DNA of 11,786 nucleotides from Tychonema litorale BBK16 (GCF_021648855.1 NZ_JAKJHX010000035.1:30603-42388); one strand, 5' to 3'; numbered from the stretch's first letter, positions 1 to 8,597 are shown. Numbers and translations: made by a program. Notes: a model not told the origin generated them from the letters alone.

Positions 1-1275
1 TTTTAACGTGATGTCAGGACTTGGAGTGCCATAATGGACGATCGAGCTATTTACCCCCGCACCTGCAATCGTTTTGAAACTTAAACTCTGAAAATCTGTT
101 TCTTGCTGATAAAAGTTTTCAACGGTTTCTTTGACATCAAACTCTGTCAATATTCTACCATTGTCTAACTGTTCTGTCAACCACTTTAACGTAAAAGTTT
201 TAGCTTTACTAGCCTTAAAATTGGCGGATTTCATCTGCTCAATTTCAACTGAGTTCTTTCGAGCTTTCATCCCCTCAATAGGATTTGCCTTAAAGACTAT
301 TTCGATATTATCTTCATCCTCTACTTGACGATTTATGATTAACTGATGAGTCCCTGCCGTAGTATGTTTAGCATCCAACAAAACGCGAGTTAGTCTGGGC
401 TGAGATATACAATTTAGCAAGATTTTTGGATAATTTTCGTAGGGAAGCAGAGTGGCATATCTTTGTAAATCTTGCTGAATTTCTGGTGATACTCTTTGCG
501 GATTAGTAAACAGAAAGGCTACATCGGAAGTGACAATTGCATAGGAGATAAAAATTGGAATATTGGGAATATCCGAACCTCGGAGATTGAACAACCATGC
601 TATTTGATTGAGGTTGGTAATCGGAAGCACGTCGATGTTAGCTTTTTCCATCGCTTTCCTGACTCTCACTAACTTTTCGGCTGCACTTTCTCCTGTCAGG
701 GACACAGGTAGACTAAATATGGGAGATTCATCAATCGCAGGTAAAGTGTCCGATGTTTTTGCTAGATTTTGCGATCGCACTTTGTCTGCTAAATTCTCTG
801 CTATCGGTATCAATTCCATTCCCGCAGTCGCAAACTTCTTCACCCAACTCTGATATTGCTCAACAGAAAGGGTAAATGGATCAAAACCAAAACGCAATTT
901 AGTTTGATTTTTTGCAGATTCTACAGCCAATTTTTCTAAGGTTTCAATTAAAGTGAGATTTTCTTCCAAACCCAGTTTAGATATTTGGATCAGTGCAGAA
1001 TCAATTTGCAATTCGGCTTGTTCGTAGTAGCGAGAATCCACAAACAACCAAGCCGAATTTTTGCCAACCAACAAATCGCCAGCGGAACCAGTAAAACCAC
1101 TAATCCAAGCCCTGCGCTGTTTAGCTTCCGAACCATATAAATTTAAGTGTTCGTCCACTGCGGGAATGAGATAGCAATCTAAGTCATAATTCAGCATTGA
1201 ATCTCGCAAGTTTGCCATTTTTGAGCGAGTTGATTCCTGAGTGTTTATATTTGTCTTTAAGTTAGCACTAACCAT
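1..1275 (-). CDS. Aminopeptidase P (Xaa-Pro aminopeptidase), three-domain M24B type, C-terminal part cut by window edge
   Basis: This is an unbroken minus-strand reading frame of 425 codons that starts with ATG at 1275 and is still open at base 1. The product is a metallopeptidase that removes the N-terminal residue from peptides with proline in second place. Residues about 20-150 form a creatinase-like N-terminal domain (GFTGSAGD near 55-62, DSRYYEQAE near 75). A second such domain follows at about 180-320 with the family signature WLFNLRGSD at 227-235. The pita-bread catalytic domain begins near 325, and the family histidine is visible in SIVHY (H414). The metal ligands (Asp, Asp, His, Glu, Glu) would lie beyond the edge, so activity cannot be judged. 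The two N-terminal domains point to the long APP1/XPNPEP1-like class of about 600 residues and not to the shorter E. coli PepP class. An AGGAGA ribosome site ends 7 bases before the ATG, inside the end of the upstream aminotransferase gene. Confidence 0.9.
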   Translation of the reverse strand, partial: MVSANLKTNINTQESTRSKMANLRDSMLNYDLDCYLIPAVDEHLNLYGSEAKQRRAWISGFTGSAGDLLVGKNSAWLFVDSRYYEQAELQIDSALIQISKLGLEENLTLIETLEKLAVESAKNQTKLRFGFDPFTLSVEQYQSWVKKFATAGMELIPIAENLADKVRSQNLAKTSDTLPAIDESPIFSLPVSLTGESAAEKLVRVRKAMEKANIDVLPITNLNQIAWLFNLRGSDIPNIPIFISYAIVTSDVAFLFTNPQRVSPEIQQDLQRYATLLPYENYPKILLNCISQPRLTRVLLDAKHTTAGTHQLIINRQVEDEDNIEIVFKANPIEGMKARKNSVEIEQMKSANFKASKAKTFTLKWLTEQLDNGRILTEFDVKETVENFYQQETDFQSLSFKTIAGAGVNSSIVHYGTPSPDITLK

Positions 1276-1278
1276 TCT

Positions 1279-2448
1279 TTAATCTCCTATAATTGTCTTC
1301 AAACCTTTAACTAATCTGCTAATTCCTGCGGCCACAGTTTCCGGTTCCAGAGCACCGTAGGCGACTCGCAAATAGCACCCACGATCCATGCCGAAGGTTG
1401 TACCTGGAAGCACAGCCACTTGATACTCGCGAATTAATTTTTCTACTAATTCCATTGTATCGAGTTGTGTATCAACTTTCAAGAAAAAATAAAATGCCCC
1501 GCAAGCTGGGGAAATTGTACACAAGTTTTGTAGGGTGTTTAGTTCATTTAAGACAAATTGACGCACAGATGCGATCGCCCTTACATGATTATCACAATAT
1601 TCTCGCCCAACTTGCAAGGCTCCCAAAGCTACATATTGCGAAATTACAGGCGGACAAATCAAAATTGTATCTTGAATCTTTCTCACTGAATCTAACAAGT
1701 GTTCTGGGATTACCATATACCCAATCCGCCAACTGGCAAAACCGTAGGCTTTGGAAAGCGTAAATAGAGAAATAGTATGTTCATGGCTGTCGGGAAAAGC
1801 TGCTGGTGAACAGTGTTTAACACCATCATAAGTAAAATACTCGTAGGCTTCATCACTGATGTGATAAATATTGTATTGGCGACAAAGTTCATTCACTTTT
1901 CGGAGTGCTTCGGAATCGTAAACTACACCAGTTGGGTTATTGGGTGAAATCGTGACAATCGCTCTCGTTTTTTCTGTGATTGCTTTTTCAATCTCATCAA
2001 TATTCAGTTGATAAATTTCGTCGGTTTCTACTATCACAGGACAACAATCTGCCATGATAATTGCCATTTCATGATTGAAGTAATAAGGCGATTGAATAAT
2101 TACTTCATCTTCTGCCGAAGTGATAGCAAGAATGGCATTAACAAATCCCATATTGCTACCAGCAGTCACCACAATGCAATTTGTGTTATTAATTTCGATG
2201 CCGTTGTCTACCTTGAGTTTCGCTGCTATGGCATCTTGTAATAGTTGAATTCCTTCGACTGCTTTGTATTTGTGATTATCGGGATTTGCCAGAAATTCGG
2301 GAATCTTTGCAAAAGATTGTGGTGGCGGATCGTAAGAAACCACACCTTGTCCTAATGATATTGTTCCCGGATTTTGGCGGATCAGTTCACCGACAACGGG
2401 AATAATTGGCGATTGTACGGATCGCATTCGAGTGGGATGAATTTTCAT
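1279..2448 (-). CDS. PLP-dependent class I/II aminotransferase (aspartate aminotransferase superfamily)
   Basis: A 389-residue fold-type I aminotransferase of normal family length. It moves an amino group between an amino acid and a 2-oxo acid in the cytoplasm. Visible landmarks are SPNNPTG at 168-174, the pyridine-binding Asp199 in SDEAY, the Schiff-base lysine K233 in TLSKAYGFASWRIGY with Arg241 nearby, and the substrate carboxylate arginine R361 in the C-terminal part. This is the Arg386-equivalent pattern of the aspartate/aromatic/alanine transaminase group; the true substrate cannot be told from sequence. No clear ribosome site precedes the ATG at 2448. A second ATG at 2427 (Met8) is possible, but the run SVQSPIIPVVGELI, which I recall as conserved in cyanobacterial relatives, begins just after it, so both fit. 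The gene is followed after 3 bases by aminopeptidase P, so the pair probably forms an operon. Confidence 0.9.
   Translation of the reverse strand: MKIHPTRMRSVQSPIIPVVGELIRQNPGTISLGQGVVSYDPPPQSFAKIPEFLANPDNHKYKAVEGIQLLQDAIAAKLKVDNGIEINNTNCIVVTAGSNMGFVNAILAITSAEDEVIIQSPYYFNHEMAIIMADCCPVIVETDEIYQLNIDEIEKAITEKTRAIVTISPNNPTGVVYDSEALRKVNELCRQYNIYHISDEAYEYFTYDGVKHCSPAAFPDSHEHTISLFTLSKAYGFASWRIGYMVIPEHLLDSVRKIQDTILICPPVISQYVALGALQVGREYCDNHVRAIASVRQFVLNELNTLQNLCTISPACGAFYFFLKVDTQLDTMELVEKLIREYQVAVLPGTTFGMDRGCYLRVAYGALEPETVAAGISRLVKGLKTIIGD
1283..1288 (-). promoter_or_regulatory. Ribosome binding site of the aminopeptidase P gene, inside the end of the aminotransferase gene
   Basis: On the minus strand AGGAGA lies just before the aminotransferase stop codon, and the aminopeptidase ATG starts 3 bases after that stop. 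The strong site and the lack of a gap fix the start at 1275 and suggest translational coupling of the two genes. Confidence 0.75.
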
Positions 2449-2528
2449 ATAATATTTGTTTTTTGGGGCGTTATCTGATAATTTATGCTACCGCAAAATC
2501 ATGGTAAAATTAAATATTAGCTCATAAC

Positions 2529-2534
2529 AGGAGA
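2529..2534 (+). promoter_or_regulatory. Ribosome binding site of the Uma2-family gene
   Basis: AGGAGA ends 8 bases before the ATG at 2543, which supports that start. The 94-base divergent region 2449-2542 must hold promoters for both flanking genes. I see AT-rich -10-like hexamers there (TAAAAT at 2505-2510) but no convincing -35 partner. Confidence 0.7.
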
Positions 2535-2542
2535 AAGTTCCT

Positions 2543-3118
2543 ATGTCAACGATGACTGTCAAAGATGTTGAGCAAGTTCAAACCGCTTTTTCCGAAGCTG
2601 GTTTAGATTACCAAATTGAACTAGAAGACGGAAGACTTTCAATTATGGGCCCATCAGACATTGTATCCAGCGAAATCGGATCTATCCTGATTCGCTTACT
2701 AGGTAACTGGGTTTATCCCCGCCGTCTCGGACGAGTTTTTGACTCCGCAGGTGGTTTTATTATGCCAGATACTAACGTCAAAGCACCCGATGTTTCCTTT
2801 GTGCGCGCCGCGCGATTGCGCCAAAGTCCCCGTTATTTCGGACAACTTGTCCCCGACTTAGTGGTAGAAATTAAGTCTCAGAGCGATCGCCTTAAGCCTA
2901 TCGAAGCCAAGGTTTTGAAGTTTGTTGAGCTCGGAGCGATTGTCGGAATTGCGATCGATCCTGATGCCGAAACAGTGAAGATTTATCGCTCTACTGAGGA
3001 ACCACAAATCTTACAAAATGGCGATACTTTAACAATACCAGAACTTTTTCCCGGTTGGGAATTGGCAGTTTCCGAATTGTGGCCTCCCATCTTTACAGAA
3101 GAAGAAACACAATTTTAG
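2543..3118 (+). CDS. Uma2 family protein (DUF820), putative PD-(D/E)XK nuclease fold
   Basis: A 191-residue Uma2/DUF820 protein, a family greatly expanded in cyanobacteria. The fold is related to restriction-type nucleases but the role is not established. Family features seen here are the early glycine-rich region with GRLSIMGPSD near 30-39, APDVSFV at 81-87 supplying the first acidic residue (D83), and VPDLVVEIKSQSD at 103-115 with E109 and K111, matching the D-(E/D)-x-K core. An LxxFVELGA helix and an IDP strand follow at about 125-140. The length is normal and no break is visible, so the putative active site is kept. The gene stands alone, divergent from the aminotransferase gene and convergent with sbcC. 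Nuclease activity is inferred from the fold only. Confidence 0.9.
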   Translation: MSTMTVKDVEQVQTAFSEAGLDYQIELEDGRLSIMGPSDIVSSEIGSILIRLLGNWVYPRRLGRVFDSAGGFIMPDTNVKAPDVSFVRAARLRQSPRYFGQLVPDLVVEIKSQSDRLKPIEAKVLKFVELGAIVGIAIDPDAETVKIYRSTEEPQILQNGDTLTIPELFPGWELAVSELWPPIFTEEETQF

Positions 3119-3127
3119 TATCTGTAG

Positions 3128-3182
3128 GGTGCGTCGCCATCAACAATCTTTAATAATATCCACAATTTTTGAGCGACGCACC
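3128..3182. repeat. Inverted repeat with 10-base perfect arms and 35-base loop
   Basis: GGTGCGTCGC at 3128-3137 is matched exactly by GCGACGCACC at 3173-3182. The element sits between the convergent Uma2 and sbcC genes. It could work as a weak two-way terminator once folded, but the 35-base AT-rich loop and the lack of a T run argue against a classical terminator. The outer sequence (TAGGGTGCGTCG) resembles intergenic repeats I know from filamentous cyanobacteria, so a small dispersed or MITE-like element is the other reading. Confidence 0.6.
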
Positions 3183-3227
3183 AGTGCAAAATAGTTCAGC
3201 AAACAAATCCACACTCATTGGAGAGAT

Positions 3228-6200
3228 TTAAACTTTCTCAATTTCTATTCTAGAACCTTGCGGTGATTTGTATACTTTAACTTGTGCCGGCAATCTTTCT
3301 CCCAATCCTCGCACGTGAGTAATTACTCCAATTAGCCTGTCTTGTTGCCGCAAAGATTCTAATATTTGAGTCACGCTTTCAAGAGTTTCAGCATCGAGAG
3401 TCCCGAATCCTTCATCTAGAAACAAACTGCCCAATTGTGCACCTTGCGATAGCTTTTCTGACAAAGCTAAAGCCATTGATAAAGAAGTAGCAAAAGTTTC
3501 GCCACCAGAAAGTGTTCGCACTCGTCTCGCTTCGCCACCATTCCAATTATCCGCTACCCAGTATTCGCCATCTTGGATTTTTAAAGCATAACGATTTTCG
3601 GTTAATTCTTGCAAAATCAATGTGGCGCTACCAACTAACTCCACTTCTAAATGTTCTAAAATGTAAGACTGAAATTCGTTAGATTTAAGATTCTGAGCTA
3701 AGGTATGATAAATTTGTTCCTGTTCTGTGAAATTAGTAATTTGCTCCAAAAGTCTTTCGGCTTGTTCGAGATGTTGTTCGGCTACTTGAATCCAAACTAA
3801 TAATTCCGCGCGGTTGTTGTTGGCTTGTTTGAAATTTTCTTGGGCAGTATGTTTTGCTAATCGCACTTTTGCTACAATATTTTCATCCGTTGTTTTGCGT
3901 AAAATCACCTCACTCAAGTCTTTCTCCCTAGTTTCTAACTGAATTTTTGATTCACGGTACTCCCCAATCATACTTTCCCATGTTAATTGTTTTTTGGCTG
4001 GAACAACGGCTGCCAAAAAAGTCTCTTCTGTGAAACTAGCCACTGTTAATTTTGATTGCCAATCTTGGTTTATCTGCTGTTTTTTCGCTATCGCTTGTTC
4101 GAGAATATTTTTGGTTTGTTTATTTATTTCAGTGGCTTGAATTATATTAGTATGAGCCTTTTTATAATTGTTTTCTGCGGATTTTAGCAAATTTTCTAAA
4201 TTTTGCTTGTCTTGTTTTAGAGATTGTGCTAAATTTTCATAAGGTTTATCTTCAGTAATTCGGTAAAGTGCATTTGCACAAGTTCGCAACTGCTGCTGTC
4301 GCCGCTCTAATTCAGCGATCGCATTTTGATACTCTTCCTGTTTAGCTGCTTTTGTGGCTGACGCAAAAGTAAATAATTGTTGCGATTTATCGTATTCAAG
4401 TGCTACTTGTTGGAAGTTTTGCTGAGTTTCTCGATATAGGCGGTCGCTCTCTTTAAGAATTACTAATTCCTGGTATAATTGAGAAGCTTCCCAATCATAT
4501 TTATCCAAAATTACTGTAATTTGCTGTTGCAACTCGGCAACTCTATTCAGCGTTTCTTTTAACGTCTGAGAAATTTCTGACTCCTTTTCATGAAGCGTAG
4601 AAAGAGCGCTTTTTGCTTCGACTACCGATAATTGAATTACTTGAAAAACCTGATTTGCCGTAGATATGTTCTCACGCAAAGGAGCGATATCCACAATATT
4701 TGATGTTGGCAAAGATGGGAGGCGATCGCTCTCAGGATGTACCCCCCCACATACCGGACACATATCCCCAGAATTGAGGGAAATTCTGACAGCCACAACA
4801 CTATCTAACCGCGCCGCTTCCACATTAGCTGCTTGGGCTACTTCTAACTCATCACTGCACTCTTTTAGCCTGACTTCCGCTACTTCTAATTTCCGTGAAA
4901 TTTGAGTATAATTATGTTTAAATTTCTCCCTATCTGTAACAAGCTTATTTAACTGTTGCTGCTGATTTTTTGCCTGCTTTTGTATTAGCTGAAATTCCAT
5001 CAACAAAGGTGCTGCTTGCTGCAACTGCTCCAACGGTTTTCCCCCAGCAGAATACTGTTCCATCAGTGCTACTGCTTGAGTAGCGCGGAAACCAGCACCC
5101 TGCATTTTATTATTGGCAGTTTCAAGTTCTTTCTCTGCTGCTTTTAAATAACGGAACTTTTCCTGTACATTCTTTTGGACTATCGCCACTTCTTTTTCTA
5201 ATTCACAGCGCTGTTCTTCATATATCCTAGCAGTAGCTAAAGCGTGTTCACGAGCTTTAATTTGGACTGCTACTTCCTTTTCTGTGGCTTTTGCTGAATC
5301 AAGTTGCTGCTGCTGCGCTGCTAATTCCAGGTCAGCTTTGATTAGTTGCTCTTGCGCTAACTTAGCATCAATTTCAGCGGTTTTATATTGTGCGCGCGCT
5401 TGTTGAACTAAAGCCCAATCTGCCTGTAAATGATTGGCATTCTGCGACATTCTTAAGCGCTCAATTAAAATTTGTATCCCTGGTAAATTAGCATTTAATT
5501 GAGCCAATTGTTGTTGTAAATCTTCCCAGCGAGTTATTTGCAACAACAACTGTTCTTCTTCGTCCAGCGCCTTCTGAGCTGTCATCATAGCTTGCTCAAA
5601 CAGGGGTAGATTTTGCTCTAGACTCAAAAGTTGCGATCGCCTTTTTGTCACTTCATCCGCCGCCGGTGCACTCAACTGTGCTAACTGACGCTCCACCATT
5701 TCCCGTTCCTGCTTGAGCAACTTCGCCAATTCACTTGACTCCTTCCGCATCAGTTCAAAAATCTCAAATCCAGCTAACTGTCGTAAAATTTCCCGCCGTT
5801 TTGAGGTATCACCTTTGATAAATTCATCAAACTTACCTTGAGGTAAGATAATTGCTCGTGTGAAAGTATCAAAATCCATGCCTAAAATCTGTTCAATCGT
5901 ATTTTGAACAGCAACAATACTCGTCCCCAAAGTCTCCCAATCGCCATTTTGCCAATTTTCCAAAATTACTTTATTTTCAGGTGTCCTTGGGCGATAACGC
6001 CACCTCCGTGTCACCCGATACTGCTCAGATCCCACTGTAAAACGCAACTGTACTTTTAGGTTTTCGCTACCTTGACTTACTAAATCAATTATTTGTTTTC
6101 CGCTGCGATTTGTTGTACCAAAAAGTGCATAAGTCATCGCATCTAATAGCGAAGATTTCCCAGCACCAGTAGCACCAGTAATTGCAAATAAATCGAGTTC

Positions 6201-6269
6201 GGAGAAATCCAAATGCTGTTCGTGGCGGAAACTGGTAAATCCTTCGATAAAAAGTTCAATAGGACGCAT
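3228..6269 (-). CDS. sbcC: Exonuclease SbcCD, ATPase subunit SbcC (Rad50-like)
   Basis: A 1013-residue SMC-like ATPase, close to the length of E. coli SbcC (about 1050). With SbcD it forms an ATP-dependent complex that cuts DNA hairpins and processes double-strand ends and protein-blocked ends. The N-terminal ATPase half has Walker A GATGAGKS at 32-39. Long coiled coils rich in Gln, Glu and Lys run from about 175 to 495 and about 520 to 870. Between them sits the zinc hook CPVCG at 504-508, through which two SbcC molecules join. The C-terminal half has the ABC signature LSGGE at 920-924, Walker B LFLDE at 949-953, the D-loop GTLD and a switch histidine in THVRG near 985. All key motifs are intact. 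The ATG at 6269 opens the typical MRPIELFIEGF start, although no ribosome site is visible. sbcD ends 52 bases upstream. Confidence 0.97.
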   Translation of the reverse strand: MRPIELFIEGFTSFRHEQHLDFSELDLFAITGATGAGKSSLLDAMTYALFGTTNRSGKQIIDLVSQGSENLKVQLRFTVGSEQYRVTRRWRYRPRTPENKVILENWQNGDWETLGTSIVAVQNTIEQILGMDFDTFTRAIILPQGKFDEFIKGDTSKRREILRQLAGFEIFELMRKESSELAKLLKQEREMVERQLAQLSAPAADEVTKRRSQLLSLEQNLPLFEQAMMTAQKALDEEEQLLLQITRWEDLQQQLAQLNANLPGIQILIERLRMSQNANHLQADWALVQQARAQYKTAEIDAKLAQEQLIKADLELAAQQQQLDSAKATEKEVAVQIKAREHALATARIYEEQRCELEKEVAIVQKNVQEKFRYLKAAEKELETANNKMQGAGFRATQAVALMEQYSAGGKPLEQLQQAAPLLMEFQLIQKQAKNQQQQLNKLVTDREKFKHNYTQISRKLEVAEVRLKECSDELEVAQAANVEAARLDSVVAVRISLNSGDMCPVCGGVHPESDRLPSLPTSNIVDIAPLRENISTANQVFQVIQLSVVEAKSALSTLHEKESEISQTLKETLNRVAELQQQITVILDKYDWEASQLYQELVILKESDRLYRETQQNFQQVALEYDKSQQLFTFASATKAAKQEEYQNAIAELERRQQQLRTCANALYRITEDKPYENLAQSLKQDKQNLENLLKSAENNYKKAHTNIIQATEINKQTKNILEQAIAKKQQINQDWQSKLTVASFTEETFLAAVVPAKKQLTWESMIGEYRESKIQLETREKDLSEVILRKTTDENIVAKVRLAKHTAQENFKQANNNRAELLVWIQVAEQHLEQAERLLEQITNFTEQEQIYHTLAQNLKSNEFQSYILEHLEVELVGSATLILQELTENRYALKIQDGEYWVADNWNGGEARRVRTLSGGETFATSLSMALALSEKLSQGAQLGSLFLDEGFGTLDAETLESVTQILESLRQQDRLIGVITHVRGLGERLPAQVKVYKSPQGSRIEIEKV

Positions 6270-6274
6270 AAACG

Positions 6275-6318
6275 ATTTTAGATTCTAGATTTTGGATTTG
6301 AGATTTTGAATTTTTACG
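6275..6318. repeat. Degenerate AT-rich short tandem repeat between sbcD and sbcC
   Basis: The spacer holds near-copies of a 7-8 base unit of the form GATTTTA/GATTTTG: gattttag, attctagat, tttggattt, gagattttg, aattttt. Runs of this kind are familiar intergenic filler in filamentous cyanobacteria. It leaves sbcC without an obvious ribosome site and may lower its translation relative to sbcD. That effect is inference. Confidence 0.55.
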
Positions 6319-6321
6319 TAT

Positions 6322-7497
6322 TTAATTGTTAGCTGTTTCCTTAAACTTTGTATACAAGTTCTGAAATTCCTCCAATACTGCGGGTTTCGGTGTTGTTCCC
6401 AATCGGTTTTGATAGTAATTGCAGAATTCTGCTGCTGGATCAAAATTGTTGGGATCTATGTGATTTATTTCTGTTGATTCTATGGATGCTTCTGGGTAAC
6501 GCGGTTCGATTAATAGGGCTTGAGAACAGATTTGGCGCACTCTATCAGCAAGTCCGATTTGCGGACTGTCCATTTCAACAATTACCTTCAAAAAACCGGG
6601 ATGATAACGATGAGCTTCTAAAGTTTCATCTAAATTGTGATTATCACATTTAAGCACTTTTAAGGGTTTGTGGCAAGTCACAGGTTTAAATTCTACCCGC
6701 GCGGGACTTCCCGGCTCAACTTCAATCAAATAAAATCCTTTTTCTTGTTCTGCTTCTCCGAAATCTAATTGAATTAAAGAACCCGAATAGTAAGCGGGAG
6801 AATTATTGGCAATTCGCTGGTGGATGTGGATGTGTCCGAGGGCGATATATTGAGCTTCTGGTGGTAGAGTCTGTGAGGAAAGTAGGTATTTTTCTCGCGT
6901 GTAATAAGCAACTTCTGATTTGGCTAATTTAGCACCGTCAATACTCATATGTCCCATCAGGACATTGACCGTGTTGTCTCGAAAATCGCTAGTTAAATCT
7001 TGCAGTACCTCGGTCACCATTTCTCGGTAATCTTTTCGACGTTCGCGCGCGTCAGATTGCCACAGAGAATTGGCATCTAACAGTTTTTGTTCGGAAGCAA
7101 AAGGCATTGCTCCGACGCAAAGTTTGCCACTTTTTGTGTTAAGATTAATTGTACCACCGTCTGCCGATCGCCTAACTTTGCCTAAAGCCCTAACACCAGC
7201 GAGGGAAAGCAGTTGCGCGATGCTGTCGATGCGGGATGCGGAGTCGTGATTCCCGGCGATCGCAATTGCTGGAATTTCGGCCGCTTGCAATTCGCAGAAG
7301 AATTGATACGCAATGCGTTCAGCGTAAGCAGTCGGGTTTGGTACATCGAAAATGTCGCCGGCAATCAGTACAGCATCGACATTTAATGCCTTTGCTTGCT
7401 TCAAAAGCTCTTGGAGGGCGATCGCAATTTCAGGAGTGCGGTCAATTCCTCGAAAACGTCGTCCTAAATGCCAGTCAGCAGTATGAATTAATCGCAT
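6322..7497 (-). CDS. sbcD: Exonuclease SbcCD, nuclease subunit SbcD (Mre11-like)
   Basis: A 391-residue calcineurin-like metallophosphoesterase, the Mn-dependent nuclease partner of SbcC. All phosphodiesterase motifs are present: DWHLG with D8 and H10, GDIFD at 47-51 (D48), GNHD at 82-85 with the catalytic N83/H84 pair, GHMSIDGA at 182-189 (H183) and GHIHIH at 221-226. The C-terminal third (about 270-391) fits the capping and SbcC-binding region. Length and motif order are normal. The gene lies directly upstream of sbcC in the same direction, the usual D-then-C order, so the two are most likely co-transcribed. The ATG at 7497 gives the standard MRLIHTADWHLG start; no Shine-Dalgarno sequence is visible in the AT-rich leader. 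Confidence 0.97.
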   Translation of the reverse strand: MRLIHTADWHLGRRFRGIDRTPEIAIALQELLKQAKALNVDAVLIAGDIFDVPNPTAYAERIAYQFFCELQAAEIPAIAIAGNHDSASRIDSIAQLLSLAGVRALGKVRRSADGGTINLNTKSGKLCVGAMPFASEQKLLDANSLWQSDARERRKDYREMVTEVLQDLTSDFRDNTVNVLMGHMSIDGAKLAKSEVAYYTREKYLLSSQTLPPEAQYIALGHIHIHQRIANNSPAYYSGSLIQLDFGEAEQEKGFYLIEVEPGSPARVEFKPVTCHKPLKVLKCDNHNLDETLEAHRYHPGFLKVIVEMDSPQIGLADRVRQICSQALLIEPRYPEASIESTEINHIDPNNFDPAAEFCNYYQNRLGTTPKPAVLEEFQNLYTKFKETANN

Positions 7498-7575
7498 AGT
7501 ATTAGTTTTTTATTTATTTTAATACTTTGTGCGATATTTTTTTAACTTTTGTCATTTTACAGGTATTCTAACACT

Positions 7576-7581
7576 ATTATA
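7576..7581 (-). promoter_or_regulatory. Possible -10 element of the sbcDC promoter
   Basis: TATAAT (minus strand, 7581 to 7576) overlaps the stop codon of the upstream potassium channel gene and would start a transcript with a leader of about 70 bases before sbcD. No good -35 hexamer lies 16-18 bases upstream, so this is a weak call based on one perfect hexamer in AT-rich DNA. Confidence 0.3.
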
Positions 7582-8485
7582 CTTGCAAATTCTCTTCAAC
7601 AGCCTTCACCTCATGAAAGCGAGTATAATCAACGACCCGTTTCCCTTCCGGTGTTCTAGAAATAATATCGACAAACCGCATATTCCACAAAATTTCTGAG
7701 GCTACAAAAGAATGGCGGGCGTGAATAGTTTGCGAAACCGTTTCGTCAAGTCCAGTTAGTGTAACCACAATTTCTGCTTGCTGCTCTTTCAAGTCTTTTG
7801 GAGTAAGTTTGTACAAAGGACTATTTTCATCAACTACGTGCATAACTGTCCATGTTAATGCAAAAATTGGAGATTGACTTCGCATTAATTTCAAATCGTA
7901 AAAACGCCTCATATAATAGCCATCAGATGTTATTTCATCACGGATTAGGGTGACTCGCTGCTGCGCTTCTAAAATTTGATTTGAGCGCTGATTTGCCGTG
8001 CGGTACATGAGAGTTGGAACGCCGTTGAAAGAAGTGATAACTGCTACTCGACTGAATATAACTCTAGCTGTAGGCTTGGAAAATCTAGCAAAGGCAAGTC
8101 CTGTAATCATTGCCACTCCCCACAAACCAAAAAGGGCTTGGATACAGACGATAATGTTAGCATAATCAGTGCGTGGATACATAGATCCGTAGCCGATCGT
8201 TGCCATTGTTTGCACACTAAAATAAAAGGCATCTTTGAAGGAACCTGGCCGAGCATTTACGATGCAATCTCCTCCGGCTAAATAAGCTAGGGCAAATAAA
8301 GAGTTCGTCAGTGTATACGATAGCCAGATTAAAACGAAAAATCTTGGCCATGAAAGAGTTAGCAGCGAGTGGTAAAGATCCGCGAAATGTAGGCGAGGTA
8401 AGCCTAGCCTGACAACATTTAAGCTAAATTGTCCTTTTCGGCTTACTAAACGAGCCTGTTGATGACGATCGCGATTATTGTTCAT
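7577..8485 (-). CDS. Inward-rectifier potassium channel, KirBac3.1-like
   Basis: A prokaryotic Kir channel of about 302 residues. Counting from the upstream TTG at 8512, the cytoplasmic slide helix lies at about 44-56 (DLYHSLLTLSWPRFF), the outer helix at about 57-79, the pore helix and selectivity filter TIGYG at 105-109, and the inner helix at about 118-142. The conserved RFSKPTARVIFS link follows, then the beta-rich cytoplasmic Kir domain with PTLMYR, SPIFALTWTVMH and HARHSF landmarks. It would form a K+-selective tetramer in the cytoplasmic membrane. The match to KirBac3.1 as I recall it is strong through the pore and the whole C-terminal domain. I prefer the ATG at 8485. The longer frame begins with TTG at 8512, where TTGACA may instead be promoter sequence, and the extra nine residues lie outside the family core. 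The gene is divergent from a small membrane protein gene and upstream of sbcDC. Confidence 0.93.
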   Translation of the reverse strand: MNNNRDRHQQARLVSRKGQFSLNVVRLGLPRLHFADLYHSLLTLSWPRFFVLIWLSYTLTNSLFALAYLAGGDCIVNARPGSFKDAFYFSVQTMATIGYGSMYPRTDYANIIVCIQALFGLWGVAMITGLAFARFSKPTARVIFSRVAVITSFNGVPTLMYRTANQRSNQILEAQQRVTLIRDEITSDGYYMRRFYDLKLMRSQSPIFALTWTVMHVVDENSPLYKLTPKDLKEQQAEIVVTLTGLDETVSQTIHARHSFVASEILWNMRFVDIISRTPEGKRVVDYTRFHEVKAVEENLQV

Positions 8486-8583
8486 TGAGATTTGTAAATA
8501 TAGCTGTGTCAATTTGTAACTATTGCTAGATAGAAGAAAACAGATCCTTTAGACTGATGTTTAGTTCTAAAAATTAGGATAGC

Positions 8584-8590
8584 AAGGAAG
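8584..8590 (+). promoter_or_regulatory. Ribosome binding site of the small membrane protein gene
   Basis: AAGGAAG lies 7 bases before the ATG at 8598 and supports that start. The divergent region 8486-8597 must also carry the promoters of this gene and of the channel gene, but I could not place them with confidence. Confidence 0.6.
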
Positions 8591-8597
8591 TTGAAAA

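Noticed and set aside
1398..1763. Plus-strand open frame of 121 codons antisense to the aminotransferase
   Set aside because: It lies wholly inside a well-supported gene in the opposite direction, shows no domain, and is a by-product of that gene's codon use. The same holds for the open frames at 608-853, 2008-2241, 4666-4905, 6348-6653, 7236-7499 and 9238-9477.
4742..4748. Run of seven identical bases right after the SbcC zinc hook, as a possible on/off switch
   Set aside because: The frame is intact, the run simply encodes Gly-Gly after the second hook cysteine, and seven bases alone are weak evidence for phase variation.
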